Source of the DNA: DATKWU01 sp964653685
GTDB taxonomy: Bacteria > Patescibacteriota > Microgenomatia > PFEM01 > JAHIFH01
Length of the DNA stretch: 20,365 nt
Assembly (NCBI GenBank): GCA_964653685.1
Contig: CAZZHA010000009.1
Span: 1-20,365 of the forward strand
Direction of reading: 5' to 3'
Part shown: positions 8,055-15,346 of the stretch, piece by piece
Layout: every line of letters starts with the position of its first letter
Numbering within the stretch: the first letter of the stretch is position 1
Notes under the pieces: model-generated
The model's input: only the letters and a program-made list of their open reading frames with translations
What the model was told of the DNA's origin: nothing
The model's database searches: none
Program-made: the position numbers and the translations under genes

Positions 8055-8842
8055 TGCTAGTTGATACTCACGCCCATCTTAATTTTCGAGAATTCGAAAA
8101 AAACTTAGACCAAGTCATCAAAAGAGCAATTAAAAACGAAGTTAAGAAAATTATTTGTGTCAGTAGTAATCTTCAGGAATCAGAAAAATCAATTGAGATT
8201 GCTCAAAAATATCCAGGCATTATTTTGGCGGCCATTGGGATTCATCCCCATCAAACCGACCCTAAAACAAAGTTATCCACAAAAGAACAATTGCGAAAAT
8301 TAGCTGACTTAGTCAAGCAAAAAGAAGTCGTTGCTATTGGTGAGTGTGGCCTTGATTACTCACCGGCTCCACCTGGAGAAAAAGATCGTTCTCGAAAAGA
8401 ACAACTTTTTCTCTTTAAAAAACAGATTGAATTAGCTCTTAAAGAAAAACTTCCCATTAATGTCCATTCTCGAGAAGCTTCTTCAGAAACTCTTGAAATT
8501 CTCGAAAAATATGGGAAAAAAGGTCTTAAAGGTATTTGGCATTGCTATTCGGCTGGTAAAAAAAGAATTGAAAGAATCAGTCAATTAGGTTTCTTTTTTG
8601 GGGTTAATGGTAATCTTACTTATGACCCTGGTCTCCAAAATGTTTTTAGCCAAATTCCTTTGGAAAAAATTGTTTTAGAAACTGATTGTCCTTTTCTGGC
8701 TCCAGAACCTCATCGAAACCAAAGAAGTGAACCAGCTCATGTTAAAATTATTGCTAAATATTTAGCCAAATTAAAAGGCACTACTCTAGAAGAAGTTGCC
8801 AAAATTACCAATCAAAATGCCAAAAACATCTTCGAAATCTAA
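8054..8842 (+). CDS. tatD: TatD-family metal-dependent deoxyribonuclease/hydrolase
   Basis: A 262-residue TIM-barrel hydrolase of the TatD/YcfH family. Metal ligands are all present: His6 and His8 (DTHAHL), Glu97 (GECGLD), His138 (NVHSREAS), His163 (WHCYSAG) and Asp211 (ETDCPF), followed by LAPEPHRNQRSEP. Members act as Mg-dependent 3'-5' exonucleases or DNA-repair nucleases; the physiological substrate here is unknown. Translation should be coupled to metG through the TAATG overlap. The length is normal for the family and no key residue is missing. Confidence 0.93.
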   Translation: MLVDTHAHLNFREFEKNLDQVIKRAIKNEVKKIICVSSNLQESEKSIEIAQKYPGIILAAIGIHPHQTDPKTKLSTKEQLRKLADLVKQKEVVAIGECGLDYSPAPPGEKDRSRKEQLFLFKKQIELALKEKLPINVHSREASSETLEILEKYGKKGLKGIWHCYSAGKKRIERISQLGFFFGVNGNLTYDPGLQNVFSQIPLEKIVLETDCPFLAPEPHRNQRSEPAHVKIIAKYLAKLKGTTLEEVAKITNQNAKNIFEI

Positions 8843-9563
8843 AAAATCATTAGTTTCTTTTGTCATTAGAACCAAGAATGAGGAAAAGCTAATTAGTAAA
8901 GTTTTAAAAAATCTCCAACAACAAACTCTTAAAAACTTGGAAATAATTATTGTTGATTCTGGTTCAACTGATAAAACATTAGAAATTATTAAAAAATTTC
9001 CAGTTCAATTAATTGAGATTAAACCTAAAGAATATAATCCAAGTTATGCTCTTAATTTGGGCATTAATAAAGCTCAAGGAAAATATGTTGGTATTATTAG
9101 TGGTCACTCCTTACCTATTTCAAAAACCTGGCTTAAAGACGGTTTAGTTGAATTCAAAGATAAAAAAGTAGCGGCGGTCACTGGCTATTACACGGAAAAT
9201 CCTGTTGGCTATTTTTCTCAAAGAGCAGGATTGCTTCTTTTTAAATTTGAAAAAAGAAAAAGAGAGGAATTTTGTCCTTGGCTAACTAATACCAACGCTC
9301 TTATTAGAAAAGATCTTTGGCAACAATACCCTTTTGATGAAAAGCTTTCTGGCTGTGAAGATTATGATTGGGCAAGTGAAATGATTGCTCGTGGTTATAA
9401 TATCATTAAAGAACCAAGATTCAGCGTCTTTCACTCTCACCCCTTTATTGGCCGGCCTGGTTATCACCAAAAATCAGTCCAGGCAAGATGGAAAAAAATC
9501 TGTACGCTTATTAACAAGCGTAAAAGACCCCATCAGTCTTTTACTAAAATAAAAATCAAATGA
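8817..9563 (+). CDS. GT-A fold glycosyltransferase family 2
   Basis: A 248-residue soluble GT2 protein. The nucleotide-sugar domain begins directly after a short basic tail: SFVIRTKNEEKLI, then IIIVDSGSTDKTLE (DSGSTD at 47-52), YALNLGINKAQGKYV, and the acceptor-side CEDYDWA (E181, D182). The DxD position reads SGHS (in IISGHSLP), a variation seen in some GT2 subgroups. It resembles rhamnosyltransferase-like GT2 enzymes, but the sugar cannot be assigned. I chose ATG 8817 over an in-frame TTG at 8796 because the ATG gives a shorter overlap with tatD (26 nt) and the domain starts about 12 residues later. There is no Shine-Dalgarno, so translation is probably coupled. It ends in an ATGA overlap with the next gene. 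Confidence 0.87.
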   Translation: MPKTSSKSKKSLVSFVIRTKNEEKLISKVLKNLQQQTLKNLEIIIVDSGSTDKTLEIIKKFPVQLIEIKPKEYNPSYALNLGINKAQGKYVGIISGHSLPISKTWLKDGLVEFKDKKVAAVTGYYTENPVGYFSQRAGLLLFKFEKRKREEFCPWLTNTNALIRKDLWQQYPFDEKLSGCEDYDWASEMIARGYNIIKEPRFSVFHSHPFIGRPGYHQKSVQARWKKICTLINKRKRPHQSFTKIKIK

Positions 9564-10363
9564 AAATTATTACTCTTAATATTCAAGGTGGCTTTAAAAT
9601 TAATCAAGTTTGTCAAGAAACTAAAGAAAAATTTGCCCCATTAGATCTTCTTTGCCTTCAAGAAGTCTGTGAATCTCAAGAGATCACAAATCATGCCCAG
9701 CAAATTGCTGAATCTTTAGGTAGGAATTACGCTTCAAAGTCATTTTTACCGATTGATTTTAAAGTTAAAAGCATGGGTAATGCTTTTGTTTTTAATAAAA
9801 AGAGTCTTAATCTTTTAGATTCTCATGGTTTTACTCTACCCGGACCTATTCTTAATTTTCCTTGGAAAATTCTTAATCACCAACTTAAACTAACTTGTGA
9901 TCGACTTTGCTTTACTGGTCTTTTTCAAACCAAAAAGGGTTTGAAAATCAGAGTTTCTAATGTTCATCTTGACTCTGCTGGTGGTACGCCTACAAGAAAA
10001 AGACAAATTAAATTCATCTTAAAAATTTTAGCTACTTTTGAAAAAACTCGTCTTGAATTTATTTTAGGCGATTTCAATACTTTTAACCTCACAAACAAAA
10101 GTTTTTCTGAATTAAATTTAATCCAGAAAAAAGGATTCAAAGATTTAACTAAAAATATCCCTTGGACTGCCAGTCCTTCAAATCCTGATCCTGCTTGGAA
10201 AGAGAGCTATTTTCTTATGCGTTCCTTGAAACCTTTTAGTTTTTTATTTAGAAAAAAGATGGATTATATTTTTGGCAAAGGAAAAATCATTAATCCTCAA
10301 TCTTTGGCTATAAGTTTTAACTCCACTGACCATCAGGCAATTGTTATTGAGTTTAACATCTGA
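9560..10363 (+). CDS. Endonuclease/exonuclease/phosphatase-fold hydrolase
   Basis: A 267-residue protein of the EEP superfamily (exonuclease III, DNase I and sphingomyelinase relatives). The catalytic set is visible in order: Asn7 (TLNIQGG), Glu35 (LCLQEV), Asn134/His136/Asp138 (SNVHLDSAGG), Asp171 and Asn173 (LGDFNTF) and Asp257-His258 (STDHQAI). No signal peptide is seen. It resembles the general phosphodiesterase/phosphatase branch more than exonuclease III, so DNA, RNA or lipid substrates remain possible. It overlaps the GT2 gene by 4 nt and closes the operon starting at metG. An internal 10-bp inverted repeat with a 6-nt loop lies at 9922-9947. Confidence 0.85.
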   Translation: MKIITLNIQGGFKINQVCQETKEKFAPLDLLCLQEVCESQEITNHAQQIAESLGRNYASKSFLPIDFKVKSMGNAFVFNKKSLNLLDSHGFTLPGPILNFPWKILNHQLKLTCDRLCFTGLFQTKKGLKIRVSNVHLDSAGGTPTRKRQIKFILKILATFEKTRLEFILGDFNTFNLTNKSFSELNLIQKKGFKDLTKNIPWTASPSNPDPAWKESYFLMRSLKPFSFLFRKKMDYIFGKGKIINPQSLAISFNSTDHQAIVIEFNI

Positions 10364-10385
10364 ATTCAGGTTTAGATTAAAACTA

Positions 10386-10394
10386 TGTTATAAT
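10386..10394 (+). promoter_or_regulatory. Extended -10 promoter of the membrane GT2 gene
   Basis: TG-T-TATAAT (hexamer 10389-10394, perfect consensus) lies 8 nt before the ATG at 10403, predicting a leader of zero to two bases. A possible -35 (TTCAGG, 10365-10370) is at 18-bp spacing. Confidence 0.6.
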
Positions 10395-10402
10395 CAGCCA
10401 CA

Positions 10403-11911
10403 ATGAAAGAGTTTGTTGAACGTCATGATGCCCGAATCCAAAGATTCTTGGAAATTTTACCTGGAACTTTGGCTTGGACAATCATTTTTTTCCCGCTTTG
10501 GGGGGCTTTTTTTATGCCTCGAATTGTGGCCTATTTTACGGTTGGTTTTCTGGTCTTCTGGTTTTATCGCTCTTTCCAAGCTGCCTTTTTAGGCTTGGCT
10601 GGTTATATTAAAATTAAACAAGCAGAAAAAATAAATTGGTACCAACAATATTTAAAAGATAAAGACCAAAACTCGCTTGCCTGGGAAGAAATTAAACACT
10701 TGATTATTATCCCTAATTACAATGAATCCGTAGAAAAATTATCTAAAACGCTTGATTGTTTGGTCAAACAGAAATACCTTAACAAAGAGCAAATGATGGT
10801 TGTTCTAGCCATGGAAGGAAGAGCTGAAGGTTCGCGGCAGAGAGCCAAGGAATTAGCTAAAAAATTCAAAGGCCAATTTGGCCAACTGATTACCTCGATT
10901 CACCCAGATGGTATTAAGGGTGAGATTCGTGGCAAAGCTTCTAATGAAGCCTGGGCGGCTAAATTAGCCAAGAAAGTTCTGGTTGATAAAAAAGGTTATG
11001 ATATGAATAAAATCACGATTACCAGTTGTGATGCTGATTCTTGCTTTCACCCTAAATACTTTTCCTCTCTTACTTATGAATTTGCCCTAAATAAAAAACG
11101 CTATCTTCGCTTCTGGCAATCACCGATTGTCTGGCATAATAATTTCTGGCGGGTGCCAGCTTTTATTAGAATCGTGGGTACCATGGGCAATATTACCCAT
11201 ATTTCGAACCTTTTAGAGCCAGAAAATCTCTACCTCAACTACTCGACTTATTCTGCTTCTCTGAAAATGATCAATAAAGCTGGTTATTGGCACACTGACA
11301 TTATTCCTGAAGACTGGCATATTTTCCTTCAAACCTTTTTTGATAATCGGGGTGAGGTTGAAGTTGAACCTATTTTTCACCCGACTAGTATCGACGCTCC
11401 TGAAGGGGCTAATTATTTTGGCTCTTTAAAAAATCGTTATCTTCAATGTCGTCGCCACGCTTGGGGCTGTACTGATATTCCTTTTGCGATTAAATTAGCT
11501 TTAAAACACCCTGAGATTCCAGTTTGGACAAAATTTTTCCGAATCTATAAAATAGTTGAAACCCACCTTATTTGGTCAACCAACTGGTTTATTTTGACTC
11601 TAGGCGCCTGGCTACCAGCCTTAGTTAACCCGGTTTTCAAACAAACGGCTTTAGGTTACAACCTACCAAGAATTTCCCGGATTATTTTAACTGCTTGTCT
11701 TGTCTTTCTCTTTATTATTATTGCTCTTGATTTCTCTTTGCGACCGAAAAAACCTAAAGATTTTCCTCGCTGGAAAACGGCCTTTGAATATCTTCAATGG
11801 ATCTTAATGCCCGTGGCCACGTTACTAATGTCCGTTATTCCTGGACTTCATTCCCAAACTCAACTGATGACCGGAAAAAGACTGGAATATTGGGTGACTG
11901 AAAAAGTTTAA
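10403..11911 (+). CDS. Membrane-embedded GT2 glycosyltransferase
   Basis: A 502-residue processive-type family 2 glycosyltransferase. Two N-terminal transmembrane helices (about 20-38 and 42-60) precede a cytoplasmic GT-A domain: LIIIPNYNESVEKL, the DxD at D210-A211-D212 (SCDADSCF), catalytic EDWHIF (E303-D304-W305) and a Q-x-x-R-x-x-W motif (Q348, R351, W354) analogous to the QxxRW of cellulose or hyaluronan synthases. Three hydrophobic segments follow near the C-terminus. The layout suggests polymerisation or membrane-lipid glycosylation with export of the product; the sugar is unknown. It is the first gene of the envelope-glycan block and has a near-perfect leaderless-type promoter. The spacing variant in QxxRxxW is worth noting. 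Confidence 0.83.
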   Translation: MKEFVERHDARIQRFLEILPGTLAWTIIFFPLWGAFFMPRIVAYFTVGFLVFWFYRSFQAAFLGLAGYIKIKQAEKINWYQQYLKDKDQNSLAWEEIKHLIIIPNYNESVEKLSKTLDCLVKQKYLNKEQMMVVLAMEGRAEGSRQRAKELAKKFKGQFGQLITSIHPDGIKGEIRGKASNEAWAAKLAKKVLVDKKGYDMNKITITSCDADSCFHPKYFSSLTYEFALNKKRYLRFWQSPIVWHNNFWRVPAFIRIVGTMGNITHISNLLEPENLYLNYSTYSASLKMINKAGYWHTDIIPEDWHIFLQTFFDNRGEVEVEPIFHPTSIDAPEGANYFGSLKNRYLQCRRHAWGCTDIPFAIKLALKHPEIPVWTKFFRIYKIVETHLIWSTNWFILTLGAWLPALVNPVFKQTALGYNLPRISRIILTACLVFLFIIIALDFSLRPKKPKDFPRWKTAFEYLQWILMPVATLLMSVIPGLHSQTQLMTGKRLEYWVTEKV

Positions 11912-11937
11912 GAAAACTTTGATTAGCCTCAAAAAAT

Positions 11938-12144
11938 TTATCCTTCCCCTAAAAGTTCTTCTTTTACTCTTTCAAAATCAATTCCTTGACACTCAAAGGA
12001 AACTTTAACACTAGGATTATTAAGAATTGTCTTTAATGCTGCTGTGCTGTGGGGATTTTCTAAACAGTGACTATAACCTTTAATCGCTTGTTCTGTCGTT
12101 TTCTTTGGATCTATTTCTTTTCCTATTTCAGATTCTATTGTCAC
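11938..12144 (-). CDS. Small acidic hypothetical protein, GTG start
   Basis: A 68-codon gene on the strand opposite to its neighbours; the family is not recognised. It is soluble and acidic, with two Cys (GYSHCLEN, SFECQG) and a predicted helical C-terminus (DFERVKEELLG). There is no ATG, and an in-frame stop lies 15 nt upstream of the GTG, so GTG is the only standard start. Reality is supported mainly by a good promoter on its own strand (TTGATT-N17-TATAAT, 12185-12213), a leader of about 34 nt, and the lack of any other gene in this 323-nt interval. It could still be a remnant of a longer gene. Function unknown. Confidence 0.55.
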   Translation of the reverse strand: MTIESEIGKEIDPKKTTEQAIKGYSHCLENPHSTAALKTILNNPSVKVSFECQGIDFERVKEELLGEG

Positions 12145-12184
12145 TTTTAAGGATTTTTAAATAATCTCCTAAAACTTAGATTCC

Positions 12185-12213
12185 ATTATAGGCCAGGAGT
12201 TCTTTCTAATCAA
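12185..12213 (-). promoter_or_regulatory. Promoter of the 68-codon minus-strand gene
   Basis: On the minus strand, -35 TTGATT (12208-12213) and a perfect -10 TATAAT (12185-12190) have the ideal 17-bp spacing. Transcription should start near 12178. It overlaps the divergent promoter of the GT39 gene, so the two may interfere. Confidence 0.6.
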
Positions 12214-12219
12214 GTTTTT

Positions 12220-12228
12220 TGTTATACT
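12220..12228 (+). promoter_or_regulatory. Extended -10 leaderless promoter of the first GT39-like gene
   Basis: TG-T-TATACT (hexamer 12223-12228) ends 6 nt before the ATG at 12235, so the transcript should begin at the start codon. This also fixes the start of a protein that otherwise looks short at its N-terminus. The -35 region (12200-12205) is poor. Confidence 0.55.
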
Positions 12229-12234
12229 CAAATT

Positions 12235-13521
12235 ATGACCCAGTTTTCTGCCAGTCTTTGGGGTGACGAAGCTTGGGCAGCCACTTTAGCGATTAAGCCT
12301 TATTGGCAAATTATCATCACCGTGGCCCGAGACACTTCCCCCCCTCTCTATTATCTTATTTATCACACCTGGATTAAATTTTTTGGCATTTCCGAGGTTT
12401 CCATTCGGAGTCTCTCTTTTTTATTTTTTTTAGGAACGGTTATTACCGTTTATTTTATTGGTAAACATCTTTGGGATAAAAAGACCGGTCTTTTAGCCGC
12501 TCTCTTAACTCTAACCAATCCTTTTCTCTTTTACTACGCTTTTGAGGGAAGAATGTATGCCATCCTGGCTCTAACTTCAACTCTTTCAATTTATTTCTTT
12601 CTCAAGAAAAATAGACCAGGTTTCATTCTCGCCAGTGTTGCCGCTCTTTACTCTCATCATTTCTCTATTTTCATTATTGTCTTTGAGGGACTCTGGCAAT
12701 TAATAGAAAGTTGGGGTCAGCCTATTAAAAAAATCATTAGAAATTATCTTGATTTTTTCCTAATCGGTCTTCTTTATCTTCCTTGGCTTTATCCTCTTTA
12801 TTATCAAACCTCTCTAGTAGGTAGCGGTTTTTGGCTTGGCAAACCTAATCCTGAAGTTTTTCTTGAAACCGTCATCAAGTTTCTGGTTGGCTCTGGTCAA
12901 GAAGTCAACCGTCAATTGGCTTTTGGGGCGATTGTTTTGACTCTTATTTTGAAGAATTGGCTTAAGGATAAAAAGCAATCTTTTTTTCTTTTGGGTTGGT
13001 TTTTTGTCCCTCTTATCCTGACTTATCTTGTTTCTCAAGTCTTCCAATCGATTTTCTTTGATCGCTATCTGCTTTTAGTTATCCCAGCTAGTGGTTTATT
13101 AATTGCTTCTCTAAGAAGAAAATTTTCCTTTATTTCTATCCTCATCGCCGCCTTCCTCTTAGCAAGCCTTAATTACCATTATTTTACTCATCCTACTAAG
13201 AGACCCTTCAGGGAACTAGCTAATTATGTTAAGACCGAAGCGGCGGATCTAACCTTAATTAACTACAGCGCTGCTTCCCATCATCTTTTTGAATCAAAAT
13301 ATTATGGTCTTGAGGCCCCAATTTATGCACCTAAACCATTGCCTTTTTATACTGGAACCGCTCTAATGGAAAAAAGCGATGTAATTGATCAACTCCCTAA
13401 TAAAGAAAGCCTTGGTTTAATCACCAGCACTTCTCCTGAAGAAGTTGTCATTCCTGGCTATGAAATTGAAAAAAACAAACAATTTGACAGTTTATATTTC
13501 CTATGGCTAACCAAATTATAA
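12235..13521 (+). CDS. GT39/PMT-like GT-C membrane glycosyltransferase lacking the first helix
   Basis: A 428-residue polytopic membrane protein of the ArnT/PMT-like GT-C superfamily, which uses polyprenyl-phosphate sugars as donors on the outer face of the membrane. The catalytic acidic pair (WGDEAW, D11-E12) and the second motif RDTSPPLYYL (D33) are clear, followed by YAFEGRMYAILA and about eight hydrophobic helices. Oddly, the protein starts almost at the catalytic aspartate: the usual first transmembrane helix is missing, and codons upstream in frame back to the nearest stop do not encode one. The leaderless promoter supports this short start. The next gene is a related GT39 protein with a complete N-terminus, overlapping by 19 nt. 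Confidence 0.8.
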   Translation: MTQFSASLWGDEAWAATLAIKPYWQIIITVARDTSPPLYYLIYHTWIKFFGISEVSIRSLSFLFFLGTVITVYFIGKHLWDKKTGLLAALLTLTNPFLFYYAFEGRMYAILALTSTLSIYFFLKKNRPGFILASVAALYSHHFSIFIIVFEGLWQLIESWGQPIKKIIRNYLDFFLIGLLYLPWLYPLYYQTSLVGSGFWLGKPNPEVFLETVIKFLVGSGQEVNRQLAFGAIVLTLILKNWLKDKKQSFFLLGWFFVPLILTYLVSQVFQSIFFDRYLLLVIPASGLLIASLRRKFSFISILIAAFLLASLNYHYFTHPTKRPFRELANYVKTEAADLTLINYSAASHHLFESKYYGLEAPIYAPKPLPFYTGTALMEKSDVIDQLPNKESLGLITSTSPEEVVIPGYEIEKNKQFDSLYFLWLTKL

Positions 13522-14984
13522 AATTAACGAAAAAATACTGGCTTTTTCTTGTTTTCGGCTTTTTTACCCTTCTCCGTTTACCTTCTTTATTTGAACCATT
13601 TACTTATGGCGACGAGGGTATTTATCTTGCTCTAGGCCAGGCCGCCAGAAAAGGTTTGGTTTTCTATCGAGATATTCACGACAACAAACCACCCATGATT
13701 TACTTAATTGCCGCGCTGGCTGGTAATTTTTCCAATTACCGCTTTCTTTTCTTTTTTTGGAGTCTGGCCACGACCTTTATCTTCTATCAACTTAGCCAAG
13801 CTGTTTTCAAAAAGAATCTTTTCGCCATTATGATGACCACCTTCACCTTCGTTTTTCTCAGCAACATTCACACTTTTGAGGGTAATGTCGCTAATGCGGA
13901 AAACTTCATGCTTCTACCTACAATCGCGGCTTTTTGGTTAATTTACCGCTTTAAAAACCCTCCTCTAAAAATTTGGTTTGCCAGTGGTATTCTTCTTTCT
14001 TTAGCCACTCTTTTCAAAGTTCCCGCCGCTTTTGAGTTTGCCGCCCTTTTAATCCTTCTCTTAATTAGTTTTTTTGATCAAAAAGAAAAAAATTATCTTC
14101 TCTACACCAAGCGTTCTCTTTGTTTAATCACTGGCTTTTTCTTACCCATCCTACTTACTTTTCTTTATTATGCCTCCAAAAATAGCCTCAAAGATTATCT
14201 TACGGCCGCTTTTTTTCAAAACCTTCCCTATCTTTCTTCTTGGTCAACCAGTCAACCCCAAGCCAGTGGTTTACCCCTCTTTCTTCTCATGAGAGGTTTG
14301 GTTGTTTTCCTTTTAGTAATTATCATTTTTATTTTGAGAAAAAAAATCTCCTCCGCTGTTAAGCTAATCTTAATCTGGTTCGCTTTCTCTTGGTTTGCGG
14401 CTCTGCTTTCCTTAAGACCCTATCCTCACTATCTTATTCAAATTATGCCGGCTCTGTCTTTGTCTTTTGGTTTCTTTTTTATTGAATCCAAAAAAGAGTT
14501 CAAAAAAATCTTTATCCCTGTTGCTCTATTAATTGTTTTTATCCTTACTTTTAAAGGCCTTTATTTTTGGAGCTACCCTAACCAACCCTATTACTTTAAT
14601 TTCTACCAATACGCCCTTGGTCAAAAGAATCAAAAAGACTATTTTAATGATTTTGATGGTCGAGCCAATGATATCTATCAAGTGGCTTCTTACCTCCAAA
14701 GTCATAATCATGCTGAGGAAAAGATTTTTATTTGGGGTAACCTTTCTTCTCTCTATCCTCTTGCCCGACGTTCACCCGTGGGTCGCTATGCTGTCGCCTA
14801 TCACATTATTGATTTTGACGGTTACCAAGAGACAATGCAAGTTCTTCAAAAACAAAAACCTCAATACATTATTGTTGATCCCCAAGAAGAGAGACCTTTT
14901 CCTGAATTTTTTTCTTGGCTAGAGCAAAATTATGCTCTGGAAAAGAAAATTGGTGTTTTTCAATTCTATCACCGGCTCTTCTAG
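13503..14984 (+). CDS. GT39/PMT-like GT-C membrane glycosyltransferase
   Basis: A 493-residue polytopic protein of the same GT-C superfamily. A first transmembrane helix (about 12-30) leads to the external catalytic loop YGDEGIYLALGQ (D37-E38), then the DIHDNKPPMIYL motif (D60), which matches ArnT/PMT2-type enzymes. Roughly ten more hydrophobic segments follow. A soluble C-terminal domain of about 120 residues ends the protein (KIFIWGNLSSLYPLARR, IIVDPQEERPFPEF, typical of this bacterial subgroup). The donor is expected to be a lipid-linked sugar such as those built by the downstream WecA-like and UbiA-like enzymes; that link is inference. Its start overlaps the preceding gene, implying coupled translation. 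Confidence 0.85.
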   Translation: MANQIIKLTKKYWLFLVFGFFTLLRLPSLFEPFTYGDEGIYLALGQAARKGLVFYRDIHDNKPPMIYLIAALAGNFSNYRFLFFFWSLATTFIFYQLSQAVFKKNLFAIMMTTFTFVFLSNIHTFEGNVANAENFMLLPTIAAFWLIYRFKNPPLKIWFASGILLSLATLFKVPAAFEFAALLILLLISFFDQKEKNYLLYTKRSLCLITGFFLPILLTFLYYASKNSLKDYLTAAFFQNLPYLSSWSTSQPQASGLPLFLLMRGLVVFLLVIIIFILRKKISSAVKLILIWFAFSWFAALLSLRPYPHYLIQIMPALSLSFGFFFIESKKEFKKIFIPVALLIVFILTFKGLYFWSYPNQPYYFNFYQYALGQKNQKDYFNDFDGRANDIYQVASYLQSHNHAEEKIFIWGNLSSLYPLARRSPVGRYAVAYHIIDFDGYQETMQVLQKQKPQYIIVDPQEERPFPEFFSWLEQNYALEKKIGVFQFYHRLF

Positions 14985-14992
14985 CTACCCCA

Positions 14993-15001
14993 TGTTAGAA
15001 T
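14993..15001 (+). promoter_or_regulatory. Possible extended -10 ahead of the small membrane protein
   Basis: TG-T-TAGAAT (hexamer 14996-15001) lies 18 nt before the GTG at 15020, giving a leader of about 12 nt. No clear -35. It may add an internal promoter to the glycan block. Confidence 0.4.
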
Positions 15002-15019
15002 AGTATTTAAAGAAAATCC

Positions 15020-15346
15020 GTGAGAGAACTAAATAAAACAACCACTCAAATTAATCTCATCCTGCTTACCGCCCAAGCTTTAGCAATTGTCCTTGTTTGG
15101 CGTTTCTTGCCACCAGAAATTCCCTTTTTTTACTCTCGGCCCTGGGGTGAAGATCAACTTGCCAGTTATCCAAGTATTGTTATATTACCCCTAATTGGCT
15201 TGATTATTTTTTTTACTAATCTGGTAATTGCCCAGTTGGCGATTAAAGAAGATTCATTAATTAGGAAAATGCTGGTGATTGCTAGTCTGGTTTTTAGTTT
15301 TTTAATTCTTATTAGTCTCGTTCAAATTATCCGTTTGATTCTTTAA
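15020..15346 (+). CDS. Small three-helix membrane protein with PPEIPFFYSRPWGEDQLA motif
   Basis: A 108-residue protein with hydrophobic helices at about 12-29, 50-71 and 84-106. The loop between helices 1 and 2 carries PPEIPFFYSRPWGEDQLA, whose LPPEIPFFYS start recalls the LP..IP.H segment of DUF1648/SdpI-like proteins; that similarity is weak and only suggestive. A GTG start at 15020 is used because no in-frame ATG precedes the first helix. The stop abuts the next ATG (TAAATG), so it is co-transcribed with the WecA-like gene. It could be an accessory subunit of the lipid-linked sugar pathway (inference from position only). Confidence 0.65.
   Translation: MRELNKTTTQINLILLTAQALAIVLVWRFLPPEIPFFYSRPWGEDQLASYPSIVILPLIGLIIFFTNLVIAQLAIKEDSLIRKMLVIASLVFSFLILISLVQIIRLIL

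Noticed and set aside
8796..8816. TTG start for the GT2 glycosyltransferase
   Set aside because: A better ATG follows seven codons later, before the conserved domain, with less overlap into tatD.
14529..14922. Alternative frames (60 and 129 codons) inside the second GT39 gene
   Set aside because: They lie wholly within the GT39 coding region and lack start signals of their own.
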